From Micromonospora inaquosa (GTDB taxonomy: Bacteria > Actinomycetota > Actinomycetes > Mycobacteriales > Micromonosporaceae), in assembly GCF_003857055.1 (NCBI RefSeq), contig NZ_QGSZ01000239.1:1-51595 (forward strand): DNA of 51,595 bases, in the 5' to 3' direction. Of this stretch, positions 1-10,230 are shown one piece after another (position 1 is the stretch's first letter; each line of letters opens with the position of its first letter). The position numbers and the translations under genes were made by a program. Under the pieces are notes generated by a model. It ran no database searches, had not been told where the DNA came from, and saw only the letters and a program-made list of their open reading frames with translations.

Positions 1-52
1 CATACGAGCTTACTACGCGTCTCGTGGGCTCGGAGATTGGTATAAGAGATCC
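1..52 (+). other. Illumina Nextera P7/i7/transposase adapter (artefact)
   Basis: The first bases are not biological. CATACGAG at 1-8 matches the end of the Illumina P7 oligo. The next ten bases include TACTACGC (11-18), which I recall as the adapter-strand form of a Nextera i7 index. GTCTCGTGGGCTCGG at 19-33 is the Nextera read-2 adapter exactly. AGATTGGTATAAGAGA at 34-49 is the Tn5 mosaic end with a local error (TGGT instead of GTGT). On the reverse strand this reads LLYQSPSPRDA, a variant of the well-known adapter contaminant peptide ending SPSPRD. Genomic sequence starts at about base 50-53. No gene call should extend into it. Confidence 0.95.
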
Positions 53-497
53 CCGATGTCCTCGTCGGGCGCAGATGCCGTCGACCGACCTCGCCGCAGA
101 CGACCCTGGCCCGGCCGAACGCGCCCGACCCGCGCCAAGGGCTGGTGCCGGCATTGGTGCACGGGGTGCGACGTCGAGTGTGCGGATGCCGAACAATGCG
201 CGCCCTCGGGCGTGATCAACTCGGTTTTGCTGAAGTCGCGGTATCCCAGCGGCGGGGATAGCGCGATTTCAAGGAAGCCGAGTGGGTCACGGCTGGGCCG
301 CCGGTTGTATCGACGCCCGACCCCCGCACCGTCGACCCGCAGACAAGGGTGGACGGCCGCGCAGCGGCAACGGACGGCGACGACGGCTTCGACTTGGGCG
401 CGGTGACGTCCGGCTTGCCGAGTGATGCCATCCCGCTGGAGTTTGTGCTGCCAGCGCCCGTTTCCGCCAGCCCGGACCGGTTGCCCTCTGCCGTCCA
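53..497. other. Contig-end stretch without a supported gene
   Basis: Open frames exist on both strands, as expected at this GC content, but none has a recognisable domain, a good ribosome binding site or consistent codon bias. One palindromic repeat (219-283) sits in the middle and argues for intergenic DNA. Bases 53-215 could hold the truncated end of a neighbouring gene on either strand; I cannot decide which. Confidence 0.5.
219..283. repeat. Imperfect palindromic intergenic repeat, family C copy 1
   Basis: The arms 219-247 and 255-283 are 29 bases each, pair at 23 of 29 positions and are separated by a 7-base loop. The outer part reads ACTCGG on the left and CCGAGT on the right. The arms resemble those of the repeat at 42250-42318 (ACTCGGCTT, TTGCTGAA/TTCAAGGAA and a GTCG core), so both belong to one dispersed family, probably a REP/MITE-like element. 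Confidence 0.7.
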
Positions 498-507
498 ACC
501 TGTGCCC

Positions 508-591
508 AATGTGTGGTTATCTCGGATACGTCCGCATCGCGAAGATGGTTCTCATACGGTGGAGATCAGTTGGCTACAACCCATTTGTAGC
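508..591 (+). promoter_or_regulatory. Conserved upstream block of beta-helix gene 1 with inverted repeat
   Basis: This block closely matches 2769-2850 in front of the downstream paralogue. Shared elements in order are AATGTG (508), TCTCGGATA, exactly 20 bases, TTCTCATACGG (TACGGT at 555-560 could be a -10), and an inverted repeat GCTACAA-CCCAT-TTGTAGC at 573-591. The inverted repeat is perfect in both copies while its 5-base centre differs by one base. That suggests a protein-binding site or small hairpin in the leader. Promoter assignment is inference. Confidence 0.6.
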
Positions 592-652
592 CGGTCGTGG
601 CGCCTCGGGCGATGCGATCCCGTCTGGTAGCAGGAAAGGGCGGAAGGCTCTG

Positions 653-2620
653 ATGTCCAACGACGTAACGAGTACCGAAGGCGGGGCCTCGACAGCTCCG
701 CCGACACGGCGAAGGCGGGCGCTCTGGGTCGCCGGTGTGGCCGGGTTGACCGGGGTCGTCGGCTTGGCCGCGCTCGGCGGCGTCGCCGCTCGAAACGACA
801 AGCCAAAGTCCGACCAGGTGTCCGACGCGCAGCCGGCGACCAATCGGCAGAACGTCAGCGACGACGGCGGCGCGGACAAGAACGGCGCCAAGGACGACCG
901 CGATCGGGACGACGAGTGGAGCGGCGGCGACTGGAGCGGCTTCGACGACCAGCCCGGCAAGGACGGCAAGGACGGCAAGGACGGCAAGGACGGCAAGGAC
1001 GGCAAGGACGGCAAGCACGACGAGAAGGACCGCACCAAGCAGGTCCCGTGCGACTCCGACAAGCTGATCCAGGCGATCACGTTCGCCAACAACGAGGACG
1101 GCGGCGTGCTGGAGCTGGCCAAGGGCTGCACCTACACCCTGACTCGCAACCAGAACGGCAACGGCCTCCCGGTGATCACCGAACACATCACCCTCAAGGG
1201 CGAGCACACCACCATCGGCCGCGATGCCACGGCCGACTACTTCCGCATCCTCAACGTCGGCGCCGGCGGGCACCTCACCCTCAAGGGCCTGAGCATCAGG
1301 GGTGGTCAGACTCTTCAGCCCCCGATGACCGCTGACCCGGCGACGGTCTGGGCGCCGTACTCGGCACTGGTCCGCTCGACCGCGGCCAAGCCGGCGGCCA
1401 CGGCGGTGCCCAACGCCAAGCCGGCGGCTGCGGCGGCATCCAGCGCCAAGCCGGCAACAGCTGCGAAGCCCGCCGCGACCACAGCCACCAAGGCAACCAC
1501 AGCCAAGGCAACCGCCAAGGCAGCACCCGCCAAGGCAACCACCGCGAAGGCTGAACCCGCCAAGGCCAAGGCCAAGACAGCCACCGCCAAGACAGCCACC
1601 GCCAAGCCTGCACCGGCCAAGGCCCCGGCGGCGGCAACCAAGGCCGCGCCAACGGCCACCAAGGCCACAACCGCGGCAGCTGCCAAGACGGTAGCCGCGG
1701 CGGCGAAGCCTGCGGGTGCCGGGCCGGCGGTGGCGCCGCTGGTCGAGCAGCCCGGGTTCACCGATGGAGCCGGGGTGCTGGTGCAGCCCGGTGGTCGCGC
1801 GGAGATCCTGGACAGCGAGTTGCTCTACAACCAGTCCGGCGGCAACGGCGGTGGGCTGGCCAACTTTGGCAGCACCAGGCTCAGCAAGACGACTGTCGCG
1901 CACAACACCGCCTTCTTCTTCGGCGGCGGCATCTTCAACGCCGGCGTACTCCAGGTCGACGAGTCGAAGATCAAGGACAACACCGGGATCATCGGCGGCG
2001 GTGGCATCGCCAACGGTGCGGCGCAGATCTTCACCGAGGAGGTCGACGGCGGCTCGGTCTGGGTCTACAAGAGCGAGGTCACCGACAACGAGACGCTCGG
2101 TTTCGGCGGCGGCGTTCTGGATGTCGAGGGCACCACGACGTTGCACCAGACGACGGTCAGTGGCAACACCGCGCTGCTCGACGGTGGTGGCGTCGCGGTG
2201 GCCGACAGCCAGCTCACCCTCAAGGACGCCACGGTGGTCCGGAACAGCGCCGCCCGCTCGGGTGGCGGTGTGGCGGTGACCTCCGACAGCGTCGCGACGA
2301 TCGAGAACAGCAGGATCAACGACAACACCGCGGGCTTCTCCGGCGCCGGTCTCTTCAATGAGGTGAGCGTCACCACGCTGCGCGACAGCGAGGTGTCGGG
2401 CAACCGGGCCGTGGGCCCGTTCGCCCGCGCCGGCGGCATCCTCAACACCGAGGGCGGCGAGGTCACGCTCCACCGGACGAAGGTGGCGCACAACTTCTCC
2501 ACCCTCCCGCCGGGGGGCATCTTCAACAGCCTCGGCGGCCTTGTGACGCTGGACGACGAGTCCGCGGTCACTGCCAACCGCCCGACCAACTGCTTCAACG
2601 TTTCGGACTGCTTCGCCTGA
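653..2620 (+). CDS. Secreted/surface right-handed beta-helix repeat protein with collagen-like and Ala/Lys/Pro-rich segments
   Basis: This is a 655-residue protein starting at ATG 653 behind AGGAAAGGGCGGAAGG; an in-frame ATG at 422 lies upstream of the conserved promoter block and is rejected. The N-terminus has an RRRR cluster followed by a hydrophobic stretch (about residues 20-45), a signal peptide or membrane anchor. A charged linker with seven GKD-type triplets (about residues 102-122) leads into a Cys-containing start of the beta-helix (VPCDSDKLIQAI). A long Ala/Lys/Pro/Thr segment of histone-H1-like composition (about residues 240-360) is inserted before many glycine-rich rungs such as GGNGGGLANFG and FFGGGIFNAG, typical of Pmp-like/parallel beta-helix proteins. 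The C-terminus NCFNVSDCFA carries two cysteines. The paralogue at 2912-4567 lacks the Ala/Lys segment. A role in surface adhesion or wall binding is inference. Confidence 0.85.
   Translation: MSNDVTSTEGGASTAPPTRRRRALWVAGVAGLTGVVGLAALGGVAARNDKPKSDQVSDAQPATNRQNVSDDGGADKNGAKDDRDRDDEWSGGDWSGFDDQPGKDGKDGKDGKDGKDGKDGKHDEKDRTKQVPCDSDKLIQAITFANNEDGGVLELAKGCTYTLTRNQNGNGLPVITEHITLKGEHTTIGRDATADYFRILNVGAGGHLTLKGLSIRGGQTLQPPMTADPATVWAPYSALVRSTAAKPAATAVPNAKPAAAAASSAKPATAAKPAATTATKATTAKATAKAAPAKATTAKAEPAKAKAKTATAKTATAKPAPAKAPAAATKAAPTATKATTAAAAKTVAAAAKPAGAGPAVAPLVEQPGFTDGAGVLVQPGGRAEILDSELLYNQSGGNGGGLANFGSTRLSKTTVAHNTAFFFGGGIFNAGVLQVDESKIKDNTGIIGGGGIANGAAQIFTEEVDGGSVWVYKSEVTDNETLGFGGGVLDVEGTTTLHQTTVSGNTALLDGGGVAVADSQLTLKDATVVRNSAARSGGGVAVTSDSVATIENSRINDNTAGFSGAGLFNEVSVTTLRDSEVSGNRAVGPFARAGGILNTEGGEVTLHRTKVAHNFSTLPPGGIFNSLGGLVTLDDESAVTANRPTNCFNVSDCFA
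956..1018 (+). repeat. 9-bp tandem repeat encoding GKD triplets
   Basis: GGCAAGGAC occurs six times without a mismatch, followed by one variant unit GGCAAGCAC, all in frame inside the first beta-helix gene. Identical codons in each unit point to recent expansion by slippage, so length variation between strains would be in frame. Confidence 0.9.
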
Positions 2621-2649
2621 TCGGGTGGGGCTGATCCACATAGAGGGCG

Positions 2650-2683
2650 CGCCCCTCCGAGCCGGTCACGGTTCGGAGGGGCG
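2650..2683 (+). terminator. Rho-independent-type hairpin after beta-helix gene 1
   Basis: The arms CGCCCCTCCGA (2650-2660) and TCGGAGGGGCG (2673-2683) pair perfectly over 11 bp with a 12-base loop, 30 bases after the stop codon. There is no U-tract, which is common in actinobacteria. It separates the two paralogues into independent transcription units. Confidence 0.75.
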
Positions 2684-2768
2684 TACCCATTTGGGCAGGT
2701 CACGGGCCTCCCGGCCGGCTTGGGTGGTGGTGTGCGTGTCCGGCCCTCGCTGGGGGCAACATGAACCG

Positions 2769-2850
2769 AATGTGGGCTTCTCTCGGATAAGCCCGCGAGG
2801 CGAGGAACCTTCTCATACGGTGGTTTTGGGAGCTACAACCGATTTGTAGC
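2769..2850 (+). promoter_or_regulatory. Conserved upstream block of beta-helix gene 2 with inverted repeat
   Basis: This is the second copy of the block at 508-591: AATGTG, TCTCGGATA, 20 bases, TTCTCATACGG, then GCTACAA-CCGAT-TTGTAGC (2832-2850). The spacing between the TACGGT-like element and the inverted repeat is two bases shorter than in copy 1. Conservation of this non-coding block, next to quite divergent flanks, implies shared regulation of the two genes. Confidence 0.6.
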
Positions 2851-2911
2851 AGGGGACACCCGTCTGACGGCGGCGACCCTGTCTGGTACGAGGAGAGGGC
2901 AGAGAGCTCCG

Positions 2912-4567
2912 ATGTCCAACTACCTAACGAACAACGAAGCCTCCGGGCAGGCGACGGCCAAGCGCCGCCGCAAGCTCTGGCTCGCCAGTGGCGTGGCCGG
3001 TTTGACGGGCGTGATCAGTCTCGCGGCGGTGGGCGTCGCGGGCAGCGCCGGTGCGGTCGGCCTGAACTGGAACACCGCGCAGGTCAGCAAAGACGGCGAC
3101 CACCGGGGTGACGAAGGGCGCGACTGGGACAAGGACAAGAACCGGGACGACAAGGACCGGGACAAGAACCGGGACAAGGACCGGGACAAGGACCACGAGC
3201 GCGGGAAGGAGGTGCCCTGCGACACCGACAAGCTGATTCAGGCGATCGTGTTCGCCAACAACAAGCACGGCGGTGTGCTGGAGCTGGCCAAGGGCTGCAC
3301 CTACAACCTGACCCGCAACGACTACGAGGGCAACGGCCTTCCGGTGATCACCGAGCGGATCACGCTCAAGGGCGAGCACACCACGATCTCTCGGGAAGCC
3401 ACGGCGGACTACTTCCGCATCCTCAACGTCGGCGCCGGTGGTCACCTCACCATCAAGGGCCTGACCATCAAGGGTGGCCAGACCCTCGAACTGGAGAACG
3501 GTGTTGAGCCGGCCGCGGTCTGGGCGGCCTACTCGGACTCCGAGGCGATCGCCGCGCAGGTGAAGGCGGGTACCCCGTTGGCCCAGGCGCTCAGCGCGCG
3601 GCAGGCCAACCCGAAGGCGGGCCTGAAGGCCGCCCCGAAGGTCACCCCGAAGGCCACGCCGGGCGTCGTCACGCCGCTCGTCGAGCAGCCGGAGGAGAAT
3701 GACGGTGCCGGCATCCTGGTCCAGCCGGGTGGCACCGCCGAGATCCTGGAGTCCGAGGTCGTCCTGAACCAGTCGGGTGGCAACGGTGGTGGTGTGGCCA
3801 ACTTCGGCACCACGAAGATCTGGCACAGCACCGTCACCCGCAACACCGCCTTCTTCTTCGGTGGCGGCGTCTTCAACGCCGGCCTGCTCAAGGTCGAGGA
3901 GTCGAAGATCAAGGACAACACCGCCGTCATCGGTGGTGGCGGCATCTCCAACGGCGCCGCGGAGATCTTCACCGAGGACGTCGACGGTGGAACGGTCGAG
4001 CTCAAGAAGACCGAGATCACCGACAACGAGACGCTGGGCTTCGGCGGTGGCTACCTCGACATCGAGGGCAACACCACGGCGTACGAGACCAAGTTCGTCT
4101 CGAACACCGCGGTCCTCGCTGGCGGCGGTATCGCTGCGGCGGACAGCCAGCTGAACCTGCACAACGCCACGATTGAGAAGAACAGCACCGCCGGTGTCGG
4201 TGGCGGTGTGGCCATCGCCTTCGACAGCGTGGCCACCTTCGAGAAGAGCAGCATCAAGGACAACACCGCCGGCTTCTTCGGCGGCGGGCTCTTCAACGTC
4301 GGCAGCGTCACCACGCTGCGCGACAGCGAGGTTGTCGGCAACCGGGCCCTGGGCCCGATCGGGGTCGGCGGCGGCATCTTCAACATCTTCGGCGAGGTCA
4401 ACCTGTCGAAGACGAATGTCGCCCACAACTTCTCCACCTTCGAGCCGGGCGGTGTCTTCAGCTTCTTCGGAGACGTGAACGTGGACGACAAGTCCGCCAT
4501 CACCGCGAACCGTCCGACCAACTGCCTGGCCATCCCGGGCGGCACCATCGAGAACTGCTTCGCCTGA
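2912..4567 (+). CDS. Secreted/surface right-handed beta-helix repeat protein (paralogue 2)
   Basis: This is a 551-residue paralogue of the preceding gene. The start ATG 2912 follows GAGGAGAGGGCAGAGAG. The N-terminal KRRRK plus a hydrophobic stretch (about residues 20-50) acts as signal or anchor. A highly charged linker of D/K/R units (about residues 70-100) replaces the GKD repeats. The beta-helix then starts at VPCDTDKLIQAIVFANN, with rungs such as GGNGGGVANFG, FFGGGVFNAG and GGGYLDIEGN. A shorter Lys/Ala/Pro segment (around residues 225-255) lies where paralogue 1 has its long insert. The C-terminus again ends in ENCFA with Cys residues. The beta-helix halves align almost rung for rung, while the linkers diverge, which fits tandem duplication followed by linker change. 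Function unknown; surface exposure is inferred. Confidence 0.85.
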   Translation: MSNYLTNNEASGQATAKRRRKLWLASGVAGLTGVISLAAVGVAGSAGAVGLNWNTAQVSKDGDHRGDEGRDWDKDKNRDDKDRDKNRDKDRDKDHERGKEVPCDTDKLIQAIVFANNKHGGVLELAKGCTYNLTRNDYEGNGLPVITERITLKGEHTTISREATADYFRILNVGAGGHLTIKGLTIKGGQTLELENGVEPAAVWAAYSDSEAIAAQVKAGTPLAQALSARQANPKAGLKAAPKVTPKATPGVVTPLVEQPEENDGAGILVQPGGTAEILESEVVLNQSGGNGGGVANFGTTKIWHSTVTRNTAFFFGGGVFNAGLLKVEESKIKDNTAVIGGGGISNGAAEIFTEDVDGGTVELKKTEITDNETLGFGGGYLDIEGNTTAYETKFVSNTAVLAGGGIAAADSQLNLHNATIEKNSTAGVGGGVAIAFDSVATFEKSSIKDNTAGFFGGGLFNVGSVTTLRDSEVVGNRALGPIGVGGGIFNIFGEVNLSKTNVAHNFSTFEPGGVFSFFGDVNVDDKSAITANRPTNCLAIPGGTIENCFA

Positions 4568-4610
4568 TCGCTCACCCTTCGGGTGACGACGGTGTAGCGC
4601 CAGCACAACA

Positions 4611-4649
4611 GACCGGCCCCCTTCCGCGAGACGCGGAAGGGGGCCGGTC
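4611..4649. terminator. Bidirectional terminator hairpin
   Basis: The arms 4611-4628 and 4632-4649 form a perfect 18-bp stem with an AGA loop between the convergent beta-helix gene and the amylase/pullulanase gene. A small additional hairpin (TCACCC-TTC-GGGTGA, 4572-4586) precedes it. Confidence 0.9.
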
Positions 4650-4653
4650 CGCC

Positions 4654-7600
4654 TCACTTCTGGACGAAGACCGCCACGCTGCGCGCCGGTACGGCGAACG
4701 TTCCGGCCGCCCGGTCGAACGAGGCGGTACGCAGCACCGGGTCGGCCGAGTCGACCAGCACCGGGTGCAGTGCCACGTCCGCTCCGCGCAGCCCGGTCAC
4801 CGTCTGGGTGGCCGCCGACGGGGTGCCGTTGAAGACGACAGTCACCGACTTCCACGGCCCGCCCAGCCCACGGGCGTCCAGGGTCATGGTCAGCACACCT
4901 GGCGTCTCCTGCGCACCGGAGAGCGGGAACGCGACCCTCTGCTGCACCTGCTCGGCGCTGGCCAGCCCGAACACCGGCGACGACGCCCGGATGCGCAGCA
5001 ACTCGGCGTACCGGGCGTCGGTGGTGTTGATCGCCGCGCAGTCCGGCACCAGGGCCGGGTCGGCCAGCAGCGGCTTCGCGTACGACCACTTGTCCTCGTT
5101 GTCGGGCGCGGGCGGCAGACCGACGCCGAACCCGTTGCCGCGATCGCAACCCCAGCGGATCTGGTTGAACCAGTCACCGGAGTTGTACGAGTTGCGGTCC
5201 AGCGACTTCGACCGCAGCCGTTCGGTGCCGGCGGTAACGAACCCGGTGCCCTGTCCCAGCACCACGGTGCCCAGCGCCAGCACCTGCATCCGGTAGCGGT
5301 CCGCCGGCGTCGTGGACTGCGGCAGTTTGTACGCCAACGCGTCGTACAGGATCTCGTTGTCGTGCGCGTCGGCGTAGGTGACGGCCTCCCCCGGTGCGGC
5401 GGTGTAGCCGGCCGGGGAGCCGTTGTAGTCCACCTGCGCCCCGGTGACCTGCCGCCCGGCCGTGTCGGTGAACCGGTAGCCGCGCAGGTTGCCGGTGAGC
5501 CCCACCTTGATCAGGTCGTGGGCGTGCAGCAGCCGGGCCTTCTGCTCAGCCGGTGACCCGTTGACCGGGTCGCCGTTCGGGTCGGTGTAGAGCCCGGAGG
5601 CGAAACCCTGCACCCGGGGGTTCGGGTCGAACGGTCCACCGCCGCGCACCGCGTCGCGCAGCCGGTCGTTGAAGGTGCCGATGCCGGTGCCGGCCATGTT
5701 GGCCTGGGTGGCCTGGACGAAACGGGCGTCGTTGGCGACCTCGCCGAAGTTCCAGCCCTCGCCGTAGAGCAGGATCGACCGGCCGTCCACGCCGTCGCGG
5801 GCGACGGTCAACCGGTCCAGGGCCGCCCGGACGGCCAGGATGTTCGCCTTCGGGTGGTGACCCATCAGGTCGAAGCGGAAACCGTCCACCTTGTACTGCC
5901 TGGTCCAGGTGACGAGCGAGTCGACCACCAGCTTGCCCATCATGGCGTGTTCGGGTGCGGTGTTGGCGCAGCAGGTGGAGTTGGCGGGAGTGCCGTCCTC
6001 CAGCAGCCGGTGGTAGTAGCCGGGCACGATCTGGTCGAGCACCGACTTCGGGTCGGTACCGGCCGCCGACGTGTGGTTGTAGACCACGTCCATGACCACC
6101 CGCAGCCCTGCGTCGTTCACCCCGGCGACCATCCGCCGGAACTCGGTGGTGCGCGCCGCGCCGGCCGGGTCGACGGCGTAGCCGCCCTCCGGCACGGTGT
6201 AGTGCAGCGGGTCGTACCCCCAGTTGTAGCCGTCGGTTTCGGCGACCGCCGCCACGCATTTCTGCTGCTCGGCTGAGTCGGGCGGGAGCGCCGCCAGGTC
6301 GCAGGCGGGCTGGCGCTGATCGGCCCGCTTCTCCGGGATGGTCGCGAAGTCGAATGCCGGCAGCAGGTGCAGATGGGTGACCCCGGCGGCGCCGACCGCC
6401 CGCAGGTGGGTCATGCCGGCGGTCTTCGGGTCGGTGAACGCGAGGAACGTCCCTCGCCGCTCGACCGGCACGGTCTCGTCGGCGATGGAGAAATCCCGCA
6501 CGGACAGTTCGGTGATCTGCGCCTTCGCGGCCGGTACCGGGGCTGGTTTGCGCAACGTGCGCCATCCGGGAGGGGCCAGCGCCGGGTCGTTCAGGTCGAC
6601 GAGTTGGCTGTGTGTGGAGTCCGCGGCGAGGGCCACCGAGTACGGGTCGGTGACCGCCGCGGTGATCATCTGCTGCACCGCCGGCTGCCACGCCCGCACC
6701 TCGTACCTGTAGAACCTGCCGTTCCAGGTGTGGTCGCCGCGCACCGACCAGACGCCGGTGCGGTCGTCGCGGCGCATCGGCACCGTCTTCGGCGCACCGG
6801 TGGGCGAGTCGAACAGTTGCAGGCTCACGCTCCGGGCGGTCGGCGCCCACAGCGCGAGGCTCGGCGTCCGGCCCGCGAAGGTGGGCCCGAGGGTGGCGTC
6901 GGCCGCCCGGGCGTACACGTCGTCGAGCACGCCGGGGATCTGCACGCCGGTCGCGGCGAGCAGCGCCCCCTCGGCGTCTCGTTCGGTGACCAGCAACTGC
7001 CCCCGCAGCGCCGCCGGGACCTTGGCCAGGTCCGTCCGGTCCAGGGCGAAGCTACGGTACGACCACAGGTGCGGGAACCTGTCGCGTTGGGCCTCGGTGA
7101 GCCCGTTGCGCTGCGCCCGCAGCGGCAGGCTGGTGTACGTGCCGGTCAGCTCGCCGTCGACCACGCCGACCCCGCCGGTGGGCGCGGCGATCAGCGCGTA
7201 CGTCCTGCCGTCGGTCGGGGTCGTCTGCCACGCCACTGTGGACCTGTCGATCCAGTGCGCCTTCTGCTTGCTGATGTCGGTGTCCCCGCTGGCGGTGGTG
7301 GCCGTCGGCGGCAGCAGGCGGCCCGGTGTGGCGGCGAGCAGCCAGACCTCCCGGCCGGCGCTGGCGAAGTCGATCCGCTGGTCATCGGGCAGATCCTTGG
7401 TGTCGCCCTGGTGGATGATGTAGTTCAGGCCGGTGGCGCCGGCCGCCAGTGGCACCCGGAACACCGCCCCGAACGCGTCGACGGAGGTCGGCCGCAGCGG
7501 GGCGGCCCACTCGGTCGGGTTGGCCGCCCCGTCCCACAGGTGCAGGCCCCAGCCGTCGTAGTTGCCGTCGGCCCGCCGGTAGTGGAGCACGGCGGTGCCC

Positions 7601-10191
7601 TCCTCGACCGGCGGGGCCGGCTCGCCGGTGGCCGCCTGCCTGCTCGGGTAGACCGCCGGGTCGCCCTGCTTGAGCCAGATCTCGCCGGTCCGGGTGACGT
7701 CGATGCTGCGGTCCTGGGCGACGTCCTTGGTGCCGTCCGCGTCGACAACGAGGAAGTTCACCGACGTCGCGCCCGGCTTGAGTTTCACCCAGGCGAACCG
7801 GCCGTAGGCGTCTTCCCCGTCGAACGGCTGCCCCTTGGGCCACTCGGTGACGTACGCCGGGTCGATGTCCCCCCAGGCGTACAGCCCCCAGTCGTCGTAC
7901 CCGCCGGCGGGGCGCTGGTAGTGCACCACCGCCCACTCCCGGGAGTTGCCCTGCGCCGGAGTGCCCACCACAGCGGTGGACCGGGCGGTGGCGGTTCGGC
8001 CCCGGCCGTCGCGGACCACCGCCTTGTACTCGACCCGGACGCCGCCGGCCAGGCCGGTCAGGTCGTGCTGCACGGTGTACGGGGCGTGGTCGGCGCTGCC
8101 CAGCAGCGTCCACCGGCCGCCGGCCACCCGGGCGGCGACGGTGACGGTGGCCAGCGGATCGCCGGTCACCCGGGCGGTGACCGCGGCCCGGGTGGCGACG
8201 GGCGCGTCCGGAATCGGGCTGGTGATGGTGATGGTCGGCTTGTCGGCCGCCGGTGCGATGGGGCTGCCCGCCTGGTACACCACTGCCGACAGCGGCGGCA
8301 CGGTGAGGGTCAGTTCGCCGTCACCGTCGGCCCGCGCTGCGGCGCAACATGCGCCGCCGGCCGGTTCGGTGCCGGAGGCCGGTTCGGCGCCGCCGTAGAT
8401 GCCGGTGAAGGTGGCGCCGGCCGACCAGGTGTCCACCGTGACAGTCTGCGCGGTGTCGGCGTTGTTCACCGCCACCACGTACTCGGTGCGGTCGGCCGGG
8501 GCGATCCGGGAGGCGGCGAAGACGCCCGGCCCGTCGGCCGCGTACCGGGTGACCTGCACACCGTCGCGCAGCGCCGGGTGTGCCTGGCGCAGCCGGCCCA
8601 GGTCGGCGATGGTCCGGTACAGCGGGTGGGCCGGGTCGAACTGGTCGCTGGCGTGGGTGCGGTCGGTGCCGAGCAGGTCGTCGTCGAGGTAGTCGGGGAC
8701 CGACGACGCGAACATGTCCTGACGGGCGTCCTTGTCCCCGCCCGGGCCGGTGAAGCCCTGTTCATCGCCGGAGTAGACCACCGGCTGGCCGCGGGTCAGG
8801 AACATCAACTGGTGCGCGAGCTGGTCGCGACGCAGGTGGCTGGCCGGGTCGGTGCCGCCACCGGCGATGAACGAGCCGATCCGGCCCATGTCGTGGTTGC
8901 CGAGGAAGGTGGTCGACCTGCCCGCGTCGGTGTTCCGGGCGGCGTAGAGGTCATCACGGGCGTACACGTCGGCGAGCGCCTTCGCGGAGCCGGCGCCGGC
9001 GGTGAAGCCCCGCGCGGCCTCCTGGAAGGCGAAGTCGAGGGTGGCCGGCAGGCCTCCCTGCCGGACGTAGCTGGAGCTGATCTCCGGGTCGGCGCTGTAC
9101 ACCTCGCCGAACATGAAGAAGTCCTTCTTGCCGGCCCGCTCGGCGGCCCGCTGGATGCCCTGGCTGAACTGCGGCCAGAAATCCATGTTGACGTGCTTCA
9201 CGGTGTCCAACCGGAACCCGTCGACGCCGGTCGCGCCGATCCAGTCCCCGTACGCCTTGGTCAGACCCCGGACCACCTCGGGACGCTCGGTCCACAGGTC
9301 GTCGAGGCCGAAGAAGTCGCCGTACTCGCTGTTCTCGCCGGCGAAGGTGGAGTCACCCCGGTTGTGGTACATGGTGGCGTCGTTCAGCCAGGCGGGGACC
9401 TTGACGCTCGCGTCCTTCGGCTCGGCGAACGTCGGCGTGTACGGGAAGGACTCCTTGTTGACCGGCGGGAACGGGCGGCTGCCGTCGGCGTAGTTGCGGT
9501 CCTCGAACGCCCGGCCCTGCGCGTCGGTGTACGGCGAGGTCGCCTTGTCCACGTACGCGTACTTGTCCTCGGCGTACTTGATGACGTCGGCGGTGTGGTT
9601 GACGATCACGTCGAGGTAGATCTTGATGTCGCGCTGGTGGGCGAGCTTGACCAGGCGCTTCATCTCCTCCATGGTGCCGAAGTGCGGGTCCACCTGGGTG
9701 AAGTCGGTGATCCAGTAGCCGTGGTAGCCGGCCGAGATGTCGTTGCCGGCACCCTGCACCGGCCGGTTCTTGAAGATCGGGGCGAGCCAGATGGCCGTGG
9801 TGCCCATCCCCTGGATGTAGTCGAGTTTGTCGATGACGCCCTTGAGGTCGCCGCCGTGGTAGAAGCCTTTGTCGGTCGGGTCGAGGCCGGTGCGCAGTCG
9901 GTCGCCGGTGAGGCCACCCCGGTCGTTGCGGGGGTCTCCGTTGGCGAACCGGTCCGGCAGGACGAAGTAGAACTGCTCGGCTCGGGCGGAGTTGCCGCCG
10001 GCCTTCAGCAGTGCGTCGGCGCTGGGTTCGTCGCGCCACTGGGTCGCGCCGCCGACCGCGAGTGGGGCACTGTCGGTCGGTTGCGGGCCCGCGGCGGCGG
10101 GGTGCACGGCGACCGGAGCGCCGACGAGGGTGACGGTGAGCAGGGAGGTAAGGGCCAGCAGGGCGGTACGCGGTATCGGCGGGGATTTCAT
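4654..10191 (-). CDS. Secreted alpha-amylase/pullulanase fusion (amylopullulanase, two GH13 modules)
   Basis: This 1845-residue enzyme predicts hydrolysis of both alpha-1,4 and alpha-1,6 bonds of starch or pullulan outside the cell. The start ATG 10191 follows GAGGAAGG, and residues 1-34 form a signal peptide. Module 1 (about residues 65-640) is an alpha-amylase with GFRLD (D329 nucleophile), FGEVY (E363 acid/base) and GNHD (D434). A linker domain and two pullulanase-associated/CBM41-type starch-binding units follow ([15 protein letters not shown] and [15 protein letters not shown], about residues 750-930). Module 2 (about residues 1110-1845) has a CBM48-like beta domain and a pullulanase-type GH13 with YNWGYDP (1322-1328), VVYNHT, GFRFD (D1441), YGEGWNFGE (E1478) and HDN (D1611). 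All catalytic residues of both modules are present, so both should be active. It is monocistronic, ends in a strong terminator and is preceded by MalR-like repeats. Confidence 0.95.
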   Translation of the reverse strand: MKSPPIPRTALLALTSLLTVTLVGAPVAVHPAAAGPQPTDSAPLAVGGATQWRDEPSADALLKAGGNSARAEQFYFVLPDRFANGDPRNDRGGLTGDRLRTGLDPTDKGFYHGGDLKGVIDKLDYIQGMGTTAIWLAPIFKNRPVQGAGNDISAGYHGYWITDFTQVDPHFGTMEEMKRLVKLAHQRDIKIYLDVIVNHTADVIKYAEDKYAYVDKATSPYTDAQGRAFEDRNYADGSRPFPPVNKESFPYTPTFAEPKDASVKVPAWLNDATMYHNRGDSTFAGENSEYGDFFGLDDLWTERPEVVRGLTKAYGDWIGATGVDGFRLDTVKHVNMDFWPQFSQGIQRAAERAGKKDFFMFGEVYSADPEISSSYVRQGGLPATLDFAFQEAARGFTAGAGSAKALADVYARDDLYAARNTDAGRSTTFLGNHDMGRIGSFIAGGGTDPASHLRRDQLAHQLMFLTRGQPVVYSGDEQGFTGPGGDKDARQDMFASSVPDYLDDDLLGTDRTHASDQFDPAHPLYRTIADLGRLRQAHPALRDGVQVTRYAADGPGVFAASRIAPADRTEYVVAVNNADTAQTVTVDTWSAGATFTGIYGGAEPASGTEPAGGACCAAARADGDGELTLTVPPLSAVVYQAGSPIAPAADKPTITITSPIPDAPVATRAAVTARVTGDPLATVTVAARVAGGRWTLLGSADHAPYTVQHDLTGLAGGVRVEYKAVVRDGRGRTATARSTAVVGTPAQGNSREWAVVHYQRPAGGYDDWGLYAWGDIDPAYVTEWPKGQPFDGEDAYGRFAWVKLKPGATSVNFLVVDADGTKDVAQDRSIDVTRTGEIWLKQGDPAVYPSRQAATGEPAPPVEEGTAVLHYRRADGNYDGWGLHLWDGAANPTEWAAPLRPTSVDAFGAVFRVPLAAGATGLNYIIHQGDTKDLPDDQRIDFASAGREVWLLAATPGRLLPPTATTASGDTDISKQKAHWIDRSTVAWQTTPTDGRTYALIAAPTGGVGVVDGELTGTYTSLPLRAQRNGLTEAQRDRFPHLWSYRSFALDRTDLAKVPAALRGQLLVTERDAEGALLAATGVQIPGVLDDVYARAADATLGPTFAGRTPSLALWAPTARSVSLQLFDSPTGAPKTVPMRRDDRTGVWSVRGDHTWNGRFYRYEVRAWQPAVQQMITAAVTDPYSVALAADSTHSQLVDLNDPALAPPGWRTLRKPAPVPAAKAQITELSVRDFSIADETVPVERRGTFLAFTDPKTAGMTHLRAVGAAGVTHLHLLPAFDFATIPEKRADQRQPACDLAALPPDSAEQQKCVAAVAETDGYNWGYDPLHYTVPEGGYAVDPAGAARTTEFRRMVAGVNDAGLRVVMDVVYNHTSAAGTDPKSVLDQIVPGYYHRLLEDGTPANSTCCANTAPEHAMMGKLVVDSLVTWTRQYKVDGFRFDLMGHHPKANILAVRAALDRLTVARDGVDGRSILLYGEGWNFGEVANDARFVQATQANMAGTGIGTFNDRLRDAVRGGGPFDPNPRVQGFASGLYTDPNGDPVNGSPAEQKARLLHAHDLIKVGLTGNLRGYRFTDTAGRQVTGAQVDYNGSPAGYTAAPGEAVTYADAHDNEILYDALAYKLPQSTTPADRYRMQVLALGTVVLGQGTGFVTAGTERLRSKSLDRNSYNSGDWFNQIRWGCDRGNGFGVGLPPAPDNEDKWSYAKPLLADPALVPDCAAINTTDARYAELLRIRASSPVFGLASAEQVQQRVAFPLSGAQETPGVLTMTLDARGLGGPWKSVTVVFNGTPSAATQTVTGLRGADVALHPVLVDSADPVLRTASFDRAAGTFAVPARSVAVFVQK

Positions 10192-10230
10192 CGACGCCTT
10201 CCTCTGGTCGCTGATGGCCGCACGCTAACC

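Noticed and set aside
956..1018. Tandem repeats as a possible CRISPR array
   Set aside because: Units are 9 bases with no spacers and lie in frame within a coding region.
566..5149. Long minus-strand open frames opposite both beta-helix genes
   Set aside because: They mirror repeats of the real genes, giving low-complexity Val/Gly/Leu runs; no ribosome site or family.
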